From: Clostridia bacterium
Lineage (GTDB): Bacteria > Bacillota > Clostridia > Oscillospirales > CAG-272
Direction: 5' to 3'
Length of the DNA stretch: 7,377 bases
Assembly: GCA_900753295.1 (NCBI GenBank)
Contig: CAADYQ010000093.1
Span: 1-7,377, forward strand
Shown here: positions 1 through 5,219 of the stretch, piece after piece
How positions within the stretch are numbered: position 1 is the stretch's first letter
Layout of the letters: the number at the start of each line of letters is the position of its first letter
Notes under the pieces: model-generated
What the model saw: the letters and a program-made list of their open reading frames with translations, nothing else
Database searches by the model: none
Told to the model about the DNA's origin: nothing
Program-made: the position numbers and the translations under genes

Positions 1-290
1 CGCGCGAGGAACTTGCCGCCTCGGGTCTTGACTCGTTTACCGTTTCCCGCGGCATGGTGGGCGTTATGTCCGACGTGCGCGGCGTAAACGTGTGGGTCAA
101 CTTTACCGAGACCGACGCCGGAGTGCTTGCCGAAATACGCTCAAACAAATACAATATAAATCCCATTGCGGTAAAATACGGCGGCGGCGGTCACGCCATG
201 GCGAGCGGAGCAACGCTCCCCGACCGCGAAACAGCCATGGCTATGCTTGGCGATCTTGACGCTGTGGCAAAAGGAGACGGCAATGAATAA
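1..290 (+). CDS. DHH/DHHA1 family phosphoesterase, C-terminal fragment (NrnA-like)
   Basis: This is the C-terminal end of a protein whose start lies left of the window; the open frame runs in from base 3 and ends with TAA at 288-290. About 95 residues are visible. They match the DHHA1 substrate-binding domain of NrnA-type oligoribonuclease/pAp phosphatases: a beta-rich stretch (GVNVWVNFTETD), then an IRSNKYNINPIAVKY segment, then the glycine-rich GGGGHAMASGAT loop that binds the phosphate or nucleobase end of the substrate. The catalytic DHH domain is outside the window, so activity cannot be judged. The next gene encodes a second protein of the same architecture and starts inside the last codons of this one, so this looks like a tandem paralogue pair. 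RecJ-like or c-di-AMP phosphodiesterase relatives share this fold, but the GGGHxxASGA form fits the NrnA/YtqI type best. The substrate (nanoRNA, pAp or cyclic dinucleotide) cannot be assigned from this fragment. Confidence 0.88.
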   Translation, partial: REELAASGLDSFTVSRGMVGVMSDVRGVNVWVNFTETDAGVLAEIRSNKYNINPIAVKYGGGGHAMASGATLPDRETAMAMLGDLDAVAKGDGNE

Positions 291-1269
291 TTACGAAGTC
301 AAAAAGGCGATACTTGAAAAGATAAAAGAATACAAAAGCATCATCATCTCGCGCCACGTGCGTCCGGACGGCGATGCGGTAGGCTCCACGCTGGGACTGG
401 CGCGCATCCTGCGGCTGACATTCCCGGAAAAGCAGATATTCGTGGTGAACGGCGACTACGCGGAATACACCGCCTTCCTCGGCGCCGAGGATGCGCAGCC
501 CGACGCCGCCCGATACGCGGAGAGTCTTGCCATCGTGATAGACACGGCAACGCCCGACCGCATATCGAACAAAAGCTGGCAGTCGGCGCGCGAGGTGATA
601 AAGATAGACCACCACATAGACGTTGCCCCGTACGGGAACATCGCATGGGTGGAGGAGCACCGTTCATCGGCGTGCGAAATGATAGCGGACTTTTACGTGA
701 CCTTCCGCGAGGAGCTGAAGATAGACCGCGAGGCGGCGACCTGCATTTATGCGGGAATGGTGACCGACTCCGGGCGCTTCCGCTTCCGCAGCGTCTCGGG
801 CGAAACGCTGCGATGCGCCGCGGCACTGCTCGATCTCGGCGTGGATACCGACACGCTGTTCGCTCACCTCTATCTTGAAAAGCTCGATGCCTTCCGCTTC
901 CGCGCTTACGTCTACGAAAATATAAAAATGACCCCTCACGGCGTGGCGTACATCTATGTTGACCGCGCAATGAAAGAGCGCTTTTCGCTCACCGACGAAG
1001 AAGCCTCGAACGTCGTCTCCTGCCTTGACTCGATAAAAGGCAGCATAATCTGGCTCGCCTTTATCGACAACTCGGACGGCGCGACCATCCGCGTGCGTTT
1101 GCGCTCGCGCTTTGTGACGGTGGACAAGCTCGCCAACAAATACCGCGGCGGCGGTCATGACTGCGCCAGCGGAGCTACGCTCATGTCGCCGGACGAGATA
1201 CCCCTGCTGCTTGCCGACGCCGACGCGCTGATAGCGGACTACAAGGAAAACAACGGAGGCTGGATGTGA
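283..1269 (+). CDS. nrnA: Bifunctional oligoribonuclease/pAp phosphatase NrnA-like (DHH family)
   Basis: The 328-residue product has the length and full motif set of the NrnA/YtqI family: cytoplasmic, metal-dependent enzymes that degrade 2-5 nt RNA fragments and dephosphorylate pAp. Visible motifs are the first metal site SRHVRPDGDAVGS (H25, D29, D31), VIDTATPD (D87), the signature IDHH (D109-H111), GMVTDSGRFRF (D162), and the DHHA1 loop YRGGGHDCASGAT (GGGH 289-292). All expected metal ligands are present. The start is ATG 283, preceded by AAAAGGAG at 269-276 with 6 nt spacing; a TTG at 247 in the same frame has no such site. The gene overlaps the upstream DHH gene by 8 nt and is followed by surE with a 4-nt overlap, so coupled translation is likely. 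It resembles the Bacillus subtilis YtqI sequence from memory, including the PYGNIAWVEEHRSSACEMI stretch. With a paralogue next door, which copy carries the classical NrnA role is uncertain. Confidence 0.92.
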   Translation: MNNYEVKKAILEKIKEYKSIIISRHVRPDGDAVGSTLGLARILRLTFPEKQIFVVNGDYAEYTAFLGAEDAQPDAARYAESLAIVIDTATPDRISNKSWQSAREVIKIDHHIDVAPYGNIAWVEEHRSSACEMIADFYVTFREELKIDREAATCIYAGMVTDSGRFRFRSVSGETLRCAAALLDLGVDTDTLFAHLYLEKLDAFRFRAYVYENIKMTPHGVAYIYVDRAMKERFSLTDEEASNVVSCLDSIKGSIIWLAFIDNSDGATIRVRLRSRFVTVDKLANKYRGGGHDCASGATLMSPDEIPLLLADADALIADYKENNGGWM

Positions 1270-2015
1270 GGATACTTGTTACGAACGACGACGGGATAGG
1301 CGCGCCCGGTATCGCGGCACTTGCACGCTTTGCCGTGCGCATCGGCGAGGTCACCGTGATAGCTCCCCGGAGCGAGCAGAGCGGAAAAAGTCATTCCATT
1401 GACCTTGTTTCGCCTTTTGAAATAAAAAAAGTGCCGTTTCCGGCAGTTCCCGAGGTTTTTGAGGCATACTCGGTGGCATCCACCCCCGCCGACTGCGTGC
1501 GCTACGGCGTTCTGGCGCTCGGCGGCAAATTCGACCTTGTGCTTTCGGGCATAAACCGCGGCTTTAACCTCGGCGTGGACATTGTTTATTCAGGCACGGT
1601 GGGCGCGGCGTTTGAGGCGGCGTATTTCGGCATCCGCTCGCTGGCGCTTTCCACCGACTGGCTGGCGTTCGGCGACAGCACGCGCGAACCGGTCTCGCTT
1701 GCCACGCTTGAGCGCATATGGGACTACGTGACCGCGAACGACCTCTTCGCGCACGATTCCATCTACAATATAAATATCCCCATGGAGCCGGGCGCGATAC
1801 TGCCTACGCACCAGGGCGGTCCGTACTACCGCGATGTTTTCAACGATCTCGGCGACGGGACCTTCAAGCCGCACGGCGTATGCGTGTTCAAAAACGGGCA
1901 CGACCTTGAGGTGGATGCCGACGCCGTGACCGACGGATATATTTCGGTGACGCCGCTCACCATCGACCGCACGGACAGAAAAACGCTGGACTTGCTGCGG
2001 TCCGCAGGTAAGTAA
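1266..2015 (+). CDS. surE: 5'/3'-nucleotidase SurE
   Basis: SurE is a cytosolic metal-dependent phosphatase that acts on nucleoside 5'- and 3'-monophosphates, and in some species on short polyphosphate. The 249-residue product has the usual family length. It shows the N-terminal MRILVTNDDG with metal ligands D8 and D9, S39 in the RSEQSGKSHS loop, the STPADCV segment (G is more usual at the first position), and N97 in the SGINRG loop followed by YSGTVGAAFEA. The start is GTG 1266, overlapping the nrnA stop in a GTGA arrangement, with GGAGG at 1255-1259 six nt upstream. This tight coupling supports co-expression with the two DHH genes. An enzyme releasing mononucleotides from nanoRNA followed by a nucleotidase that removes their phosphate would make a coherent nucleotide-turnover operon; that link is inferred. 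The gene is followed 11 nt later by a long palindrome that probably ends the transcript. Confidence 0.96.
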   Translation: MRILVTNDDGIGAPGIAALARFAVRIGEVTVIAPRSEQSGKSHSIDLVSPFEIKKVPFPAVPEVFEAYSVASTPADCVRYGVLALGGKFDLVLSGINRGFNLGVDIVYSGTVGAAFEAAYFGIRSLALSTDWLAFGDSTREPVSLATLERIWDYVTANDLFAHDSIYNINIPMEPGAILPTHQGGPYYRDVFNDLGDGTFKPHGVCVFKNGHDLEVDADAVTDGYISVTPLTIDRTDRKTLDLLRSAGK

Positions 2016-2026
2016 AATATCACAAA

Positions 2027-2065
2027 GGGCTGTTAAAAAACTCAATTTGAGTTTTTTAACAGCCC
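2027..2065. terminator. Long palindrome between convergent surE and TM2 gene, probable bidirectional terminator
   Basis: A perfect inverted repeat with 19-bp arms (2027-2045 and 2047-2065) is centred on base 2046. From outside to inside the left arm has GGGCTG, TT, A6, then CTCAA; the right arm mirrors it with T6. It starts 11 nt after the surE stop and lies 25 nt past the stop of the convergent gene, so it can serve both. It is not a textbook intrinsic terminator: the T-run sits inside the stem and is followed by the outer G/C pairs, leaving only a weak CTCA/TGAG inner hairpin at the moment the U-run is made. Two related copies occur at 5017-5051 and 5181-5219. Confidence 0.75.
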
Positions 2066-2090
2066 CTATGTGATTCAGCGCCCGGCTTTA

Positions 2091-2477
2091 TCAGTCGGAA
2101 AGCGGGACGCCGTTTGCGTCGGCGGTGTAGCCGTCCTTACCGATGATGTAGAATATGCCCTCGATAAGTCCCCATATCTGCATGGGAACAGCGCCGATAC
2201 CGCATGTGCATACGGACAGAAGCAACTGAAGCAGACCGCGCTTGTTGAAGCCGAGGTAGAAGTTGTGTATGCCGAGGGAGCCGAGGAATATTCCCAGCAG
2301 GCCGGCGGCAATTTTGGACTTTCTGTTGGCAGCGGGAGGCGTGGGCTGTGCAGGCTGCTGAGTCGGCTGAGCCGGCTCACCGGCAGTCTTGGGAGCATCC
2401 GCGCCGGCAGGTGTGCCGCAGGAAGGGCAGAATCCGGCGCCCTCCGGGATCTCGGTACCGCAGTTTTTACAGAACAT
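2091..2477 (-). CDS. Zinc-ribbon and TM2 domain membrane protein
   Basis: This 128-residue protein has three parts. Residues 1-21 form a zinc ribbon with two CxxC knuckles (C3/C6 and C17/C20). Residues about 22-50 are a low-complexity linker rich in Pro, Gln and Ala with repeated AQPT units. Residues about 53-115 are a TM2 domain: a first hydrophobic helix (IAAGLLGIFLGSLG), the characteristic GIHNFYLGF turn, and a second helix ending in WGLIEGIFYIIG. TM2 proteins are small two-helix membrane proteins of mostly unknown role; the ribbon probably faces the cytoplasm. The start is ATG (2477 down to 2475), with AAGGAGG at 2486-2492 and 8 nt spacing. A perfect sigma-A promoter lies about 56 nt upstream, so the gene is transcribed on its own as well as possibly by read-through from the phosphodiesterase gene. 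No specific function can be assigned. Confidence 0.92.
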   Translation of the reverse strand: MFCKNCGTEIPEGAGFCPSCGTPAGADAPKTAGEPAQPTQQPAQPTPPAANRKSKIAAGLLGIFLGSLGIHNFYLGFNKRGLLQLLLSVCTCGIGAVPMQIWGLIEGIFYIIGKDGYTADANGVPLSD

Positions 2478-2494
2478 GATAATTTCCTCCTTGT

Positions 2495-2521
2495 GAGGCG
2501 GGATATATTATGCCACGCCTC
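2495..2521 (-). other. Small hairpin in the 5' leader of the TM2 gene
   Basis: GAGGCG at 2495-2500 and CGCCTC at 2516-2521 can pair as a 6-bp stem with a 15-nt AT-rich loop. In the predicted transcript (start near base 2526) it would lie a few nt from the 5' end and end 2 nt before the AAGGAGG ribosome binding site. Such a 5'-end hairpin could stabilise the mRNA or limit ribosome access. The stem is short and may be chance in G+C-rich DNA. Confidence 0.35.
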
Positions 2522-2525
2522 TCTT

Positions 2526-2541
2526 TGATATCATTATATCA
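2526..2541. promoter_or_regulatory. 16-bp palindrome covering the -10 box of the TM2 promoter, possible operator
   Basis: TGATAT-CATT-ATATCA is a perfect 6-bp inverted repeat with a 4-bp centre. It fully contains the -10 hexamer at 2533-2538 on the - strand. A dimeric repressor bound here would block the promoter. No known operator is recognised, and TATAAT-like AT-rich sequence makes short palindromes easy by chance. Confidence 0.3.
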
Positions 2542-2561
2542 CAAAAGAATATGACTGTCAA
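2533..2561 (-). promoter_or_regulatory. Consensus sigma-A promoter for the TM2 gene
   Basis: On the - strand the sequence reads TTGACA (2561-2556), a 17-nt spacer, then TATAAT (2538-2533). Both hexamers and the spacer match the sigma-A/sigma-70 ideal exactly, and TG one base upstream of TATAAT gives an extended -10 as well. The expected transcription start is near base 2526, about 50 nt before the ATG. The -35 box begins 6 nt after the stop codon of the upstream phosphodiesterase gene. Confidence 0.88.
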
Positions 2562-2567
2562 CGGAAA

Positions 2568-3896
2568 TTATTCAAGAACATCGAGCGGAGTGCCCTGTGC
2601 GTCTGGCAGATCGACGCCGAGCAGCTTTGCATATGTGGGAGCCTCATTCACGATGCTGCCGCCCTCAACGACGGCGCCCGCGCGGATGTGCGGTCCCTTG
2701 GCGCAGAACACGGGCCGGGGTCCCTTTTCGGGCAGATAGCCGTGCGTTGCATGACCGAAACGGAAGTCGGTAAGGTCGAGCGGAGCCAGAAGCGGCTCGC
2801 GGCAGCTATCGGAGTAGGAGGTGTAGCCGTCGCTTTCGATGCAGAATGCGAAATCGCCGTCAAGATGCTCTTTTTCGCGCGTCTCATCGCGCGTAAAGAC
2901 CTCGGAGATACCGTATATGCCTTCGTCGCGCAGCTTTTTCAGCTCGCTGTAAAGGTAGTCGTAGGTCTCCTTGTCGTTCGGGTCGTGCAGGTAAATGAGC
3001 GAAGACATTGCGTTGGAGCGGCAGTATGCCTTCCACTCGGTCACATTGCCCTTGGCGTCAGCCTTGAGGAGTCCCATGCGGGCAAGAAGAAGGTTCGGCT
3101 TGATGGTGCGCTTTATATCGAGCTGACCGTGGTCGCTGACAAGGATGAAATCGGTGTTTTCAAGCTCGCCGATCGCCTCAAGAGCCTCGCCGAGGTCGCC
3201 GATGGAGCGGTCAACGATGTCGAGCGCGGGCTTGAGCCAGTCGCCGAACACGCCGTTGGTATGGCGACCGCTGTCGATATTGCCGTTGTGGACGAAGGTC
3301 ACCTCGGGCTTGAACTTGCGGATGATGTCGCAGCAGCACTTTACAAGGAAGTCGTCCACCTGCGGGTGGATGCAGAAGTTCTTGCGCCCGGTCTTTACGT
3401 ATGAGGGCGGGAGCAGGTAGCTGTTGGCTTCGATTATGTCGATGACCTCGGGCTTGGAGCCTGCACGCTCAAAGGATGATCGCAGGGTGTCGCCCGCCTT
3501 GGGCATCCAGTATTCGTCGATCAGCCAGTCGATGTCGGGGTGGCAGCCGGTAACGGGCCAGAAGACCGACGCGGTGGTGTAGCCCGCCTCGTGCGCCGCG
3601 GTAAAGATGTCCTTTACGCGGATAACGTCGGAAAACCACTGCCAGCTATCCTCCTTGCTGTCAAGCGAGAAGGAATAGTTGCTCACCACGCCCGTTTTTT
3701 CGGGGTAGCAGCCGGTCATCATAGAGACGTGTGCGGGATATGTAACGCTGGGGTAGATCGATCTCATCTTTTTTGCGCGCGCACCGCCCCCGAGATACTT
3801 TTGAAAGTTGGGGCAGGTGGCGAGATATTCAAGGTCTTCGCAGACAAGTGCATCGACCGAAAAGACTAACAGACGTCTTTTTTTGTTTTCTTGCAT
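2568..3896 (-). CDS. Alkaline phosphatase superfamily protein, NPP-type phosphodiesterase/nucleotide pyrophosphatase
   Basis: The 442-residue protein belongs to the type I phosphodiesterase/nucleotide pyrophosphatase group of the alkaline phosphatase superfamily, two-zinc enzymes that hydrolyse phosphodiester or phosphomonoester bonds. All expected active-site positions are visible: D15 (FSVDAL), nucleophile T52 in YPSVTYPAHVSMMTG, D208 and H212 (NIDSGRHTNG), D255-H256 (LVSDHG), and H385 in ATHGYLPEKGP. There is no signal peptide or membrane segment; the charged start MQENKKRR leads straight into the first core strand, so it is predicted to be cytoplasmic, unlike many secreted relatives. The start is ATG 3896, with AAGGAG at 3904-3909 and 7 nt spacing. 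It is divergent from a LacI-family regulator across 89 bp, which may control it, though I see no convincing promoter for it on its own strand. Substrates of this family vary widely (nucleotides, lipids, phosphonoacetate, glycans), so none is assigned. Confidence 0.9.
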   Translation of the reverse strand: MQENKKRRLLVFSVDALVCEDLEYLATCPNFQKYLGGGARAKKMRSIYPSVTYPAHVSMMTGCYPEKTGVVSNYSFSLDSKEDSWQWFSDVIRVKDIFTAAHEAGYTTASVFWPVTGCHPDIDWLIDEYWMPKAGDTLRSSFERAGSKPEVIDIIEANSYLLPPSYVKTGRKNFCIHPQVDDFLVKCCCDIIRKFKPEVTFVHNGNIDSGRHTNGVFGDWLKPALDIVDRSIGDLGEALEAIGELENTDFILVSDHGQLDIKRTIKPNLLLARMGLLKADAKGNVTEWKAYCRSNAMSSLIYLHDPNDKETYDYLYSELKKLRDEGIYGISEVFTRDETREKEHLDGDFAFCIESDGYTSYSDSCREPLLAPLDLTDFRFGHATHGYLPEKGPRPVFCAKGPHIRAGAVVEGGSIVNEAPTYAKLLGVDLPDAQGTPLDVLE

Positions 3897-3916
3897 GGAT
3901 TTTCTCCTTAAATTCA

Positions 3917-3946
3917 GAAATTACATATTGATTTCCGGGTAATTTC
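3917..3946. promoter_or_regulatory. Inverted repeat in the divergent promoter region, candidate LacI-family operator
   Basis: GAAATTAC (3917-3924) and GTAATTTC (3939-3946) are perfect 8-bp inverted copies separated by 14 bp, centres about 22 bp (two helical turns) apart. They flank the -35 box of the regulator promoter at 3928-3933 and lie just upstream of the phosphodiesterase ribosome binding site, so a bound dimer could affect both genes. A second, looser pair, ATTACAT (3920-3926) and ATGTAAT (3959-3965), overlaps it. The repeat lacks the short spacing and central CpG typical of LacI-family operators, so the assignment is tentative. Confidence 0.45.
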
Positions 3947-3956
3947 ATGGTACAAT
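3928..3956 (+). promoter_or_regulatory. Sigma-A promoter for the LacI-family regulator
   Basis: TTGATT (3928-3933) and TACAAT (3951-3956) are separated by exactly 17 bp, each differing from consensus at one or two positions. The start would fall near 3963, about 23 nt before the ATG, leaving a short leader with GGAGG at 3974-3978. The -35 box lies inside the inverted repeat, which fits autoregulation. Confidence 0.65.
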
Positions 3957-3985
3957 ACATGTAATATCACCGCGGAGGTTTGATA

Positions 3986-5002
3986 ATGAGTCTTACAATG
4001 TCGGAAATAGCAGAGAAGATAGGTGTTTCGACAGCCACGATATCGCGCGTGCTGAACGGCGACCGCAGTGTGACTCCCGAAATGCGCGAGCGTGTAATGT
4101 CGGCGCTTGAGGAGAGCGGCTATCATAAGCGCCCGCGGCGCTCGTCGGCGCGTTCGCGCAACGACCGCACGGTAATGATAATCGTGGCTCAGCTACACAA
4201 TCCAATAACGCTCGGATTTATTGACGGTATTCGCCGCCGCCTTGCCGACGCCGGCATGAGGACGGTGATAACCCTCAGCGATTACAGTCCGGAGACCGAG
4301 TGCGACATGCTTGAATACGCAGGGCGCGGCGGTTATTCCGGCATATTTATGCTGAATGCGGTGGAATGCGCCCGCCTGCTCTCGCTGCTCGATACCGTGG
4401 CGGCGCCCGTGATATTCGTCAACCGCTATCCGCGCTCGCGCGACTGCGACGTGGTGACGGTGGACAACTACCGCACCGGCTACCTTGCTACAAAATATCT
4501 GACCGACCGCGGACACCGCGCGATAGCCCATATTGCCGGTCCGCGCACCTCGATGACCTGCCGTGACCGCGAGCGCGGCTTTGGCGACGCCATGCGCGAC
4601 GCAGGACTTGAATGCGACCCCGCTCGCTGTGTATTTTACGGCGACCGCAGCTACAAAAGCGGTTGCGAGGTGGGCGAGAGGATAGCAGCCATGCCGCCCG
4701 ACGAGCGTTTTACGGCTGTGTTTTCGGCGACCGGCGTAATGGCGGCGGGCATGGTGGACCGTCTGCGCGCACACGGCGTGCGCGTACCGGAGGATGTCTC
4801 GGTGATATGCAGCGATGATTACAGCCGCGACTACATGCCCTGTCCGATAGATTTTACGACCTACGAGCAGGACCCCGGAATGATGGGGGAGACCGCCGCG
4901 GAGCTTATGCTTGAGCGTGCGGCGCATCCCGCGCGTCCGCCGAAATGCATCGTCTTTCCGCCCGTGCTCACCGAGCACGACAGCGTAAGGAACAAAGGGT
5001 GA
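3986..5002 (+). CDS. LacI/GalR family transcriptional regulator
   Basis: The 338-residue product is a typical LacI-family DNA-binding protein. Residues 5-25 (MSEIAEKIGVSTATISRVLNG) form the helix-turn-helix, and the third helix extends to about residue 46 (SVTPEMRERVMSALEESGY). From about residue 62 a periplasmic-binding-protein-like effector domain follows, with family hallmarks VTVDNYRTGYLATKYLTDRGH, IAHIAGP, GFGDAMRDAG, FTAVFSATGVMAAGMVDRLRAHGVRVPEDVSVICSDD and EQDPGMMGETAAELML. The start is ATG 3986, with GGAGG at 3974-3978 and 7 nt spacing; TTG 3980 in frame is less likely. The hinge (residues 47-58, HKRPRRSSARSR) is unusual: the P-N and A-x-x-L positions of the family are replaced, and the minor-groove leucine is alanine (A55) in an ungapped alignment. 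The effector is probably a sugar or a small phosphorylated molecule, but this is not readable. By position it most likely controls itself and the divergent phosphodiesterase, and possibly the convergent dehydrogenase. Confidence 0.95.
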   Translation: MSLTMSEIAEKIGVSTATISRVLNGDRSVTPEMRERVMSALEESGYHKRPRRSSARSRNDRTVMIIVAQLHNPITLGFIDGIRRRLADAGMRTVITLSDYSPETECDMLEYAGRGGYSGIFMLNAVECARLLSLLDTVAAPVIFVNRYPRSRDCDVVTVDNYRTGYLATKYLTDRGHRAIAHIAGPRTSMTCRDRERGFGDAMRDAGLECDPARCVFYGDRSYKSGCEVGERIAAMPPDERFTAVFSATGVMAAGMVDRLRAHGVRVPEDVSVICSDDYSRDYMPCPIDFTTYEQDPGMMGETAAELMLERAAHPARPPKCIVFPPVLTEHDSVRNKG

Positions 5003-5016
5003 GTCAGGAATATCTG

Positions 5017-5051
5017 GGGTCTGTTAAAAACTCGATGTTTTTAACAGACCC
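5017..5051 (+). terminator. Palindrome after the LacI-family gene, second copy of the recurring gene-end hairpin
   Basis: Perfect 15-bp arms (5017-5031 and 5037-5051) enclose the 5-nt loop TCGAT, beginning 14 nt after the regulator stop codon. The core TGTTAAAAAC/GTTTTTAACA matches the palindromes at 2027-2065 and 5181-5219, while the outer bases (GGGTC/GACCC) differ and remain paired. As in the other copies, the T-run is inside the stem rather than after it. A canonical terminator follows directly at 5052. Confidence 0.72.
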
Positions 5052-5085
5052 TCAAAAATGCCGGTCGGGGTTCCGGCATTTTTGA
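5052..5085. terminator. Canonical bidirectional intrinsic terminator
   Basis: TCAAAAATGCCGG (5052-5064) pairs perfectly over 13 bp with CCGGCATTTTTGA (5073-5085), with an 8-nt loop. The G+C stem TGCCGG/CCGGCA is flanked by A5 on one side and T5 on the other, the standard form of a terminator working on both strands. It begins one base after the palindrome at 5017-5051, so the regulator transcript has two stacked stop signals, and it can also stop read-through from the convergent dehydrogenase side. Confidence 0.85.
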
Positions 5086-5092
5086 TGCGATC

Positions 5093-5173
5093 TTGGTCGG
5101 TTTTGCCGCCCCGTGTCTTTGTTTTTTTGGCTTTCTTGGCGGCAAAACGGCGGTGTTCAGCCGCCGAGACCAA
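5093..5173. other. Potential three-way-junction structure in the convergent intergenic region
   Basis: Three perfect helices nest without conflict: an outer stem TTGGTC/GACCAA (5093-5098 with 5168-5173), an 11-bp stem GTTTTGCCGCC/GGCGGCAAAAC (5100-5110 with 5138-5148, 27-nt loop containing T7), and a 5-bp stem GGCGG/CCGCC (5149-5153 with 5161-5165, 7-nt loop). The two inner stems abut at 5148/5149 and could stack. GGCGG at 5138-5142 can also pair with CCGCC at 5161-5165, so alternative folds exist. No known RNA family is recognised. It could be a structured 3' RNA, a remnant of a small palindromic mobile repeat, or extra terminator structure. Confidence 0.45.
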
Positions 5174-5180
5174 TGTCGTC

Positions 5181-5219
5181 GGAATGTTAAAAAACTCATA
5201 TTGAGTTTTTTAACATTCC
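5181..5219 (-). terminator. Palindrome abutting the dehydrogenase stop codon, third copy of the gene-end hairpin
   Basis: Perfect 18-bp arms (5181-5198 and 5202-5219) enclose the loop TAT. The core TGTTAAAAAACTCA/TGAGTTTTTTAACA is the same as at 2027-2065, with different outer pairs (GGAA/TTCC). On the - strand the stem begins on the base right after the TAA of the dehydrogenase gene, leaving no spacer. It probably ends the right-hand operon. Confidence 0.72.

Noticed and set aside
247..282. TTG at 247 as an earlier start for the nrnA-like gene.
   Set aside because: ATG 283 has AAAAGGAG at ideal spacing and begins at the point where family homology begins.
2070..2528. A 152-codon + strand open frame opposite the TM2 gene.
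   Set aside because: It would start just after the shared palindrome and run through the consensus TM2 leader; the TM2 protein on the other strand is unmistakable.
2688..3404. A 238-codon + strand open frame opposite the phosphodiesterase.
   Set aside because: It is antisense to the intact active-site motifs, with no ribosome binding site or protein family match.
3897..3985. A - strand promoter for the phosphodiesterase gene.
   Set aside because: TTGTAC followed by AT-rich candidates gave no pair with acceptable -10 match at 16-18 bp spacing, so I could not support one.
4193..4978. A 261-codon open frame on the - strand inside the LacI-family gene.
   Set aside because: It is fully antisense to a clear regulator, its translation is rich in His, Arg and Ala with no family motif, and it has no ribosome binding site. 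Such frames are common opposite G+C-rich genes.
5003..5219. A riboswitch or an insertion sequence in the convergent intergenic region.
   Set aside because: The region is downstream of both flanking genes, carries no transposase frame or target duplication, and matches no riboswitch core that I know.
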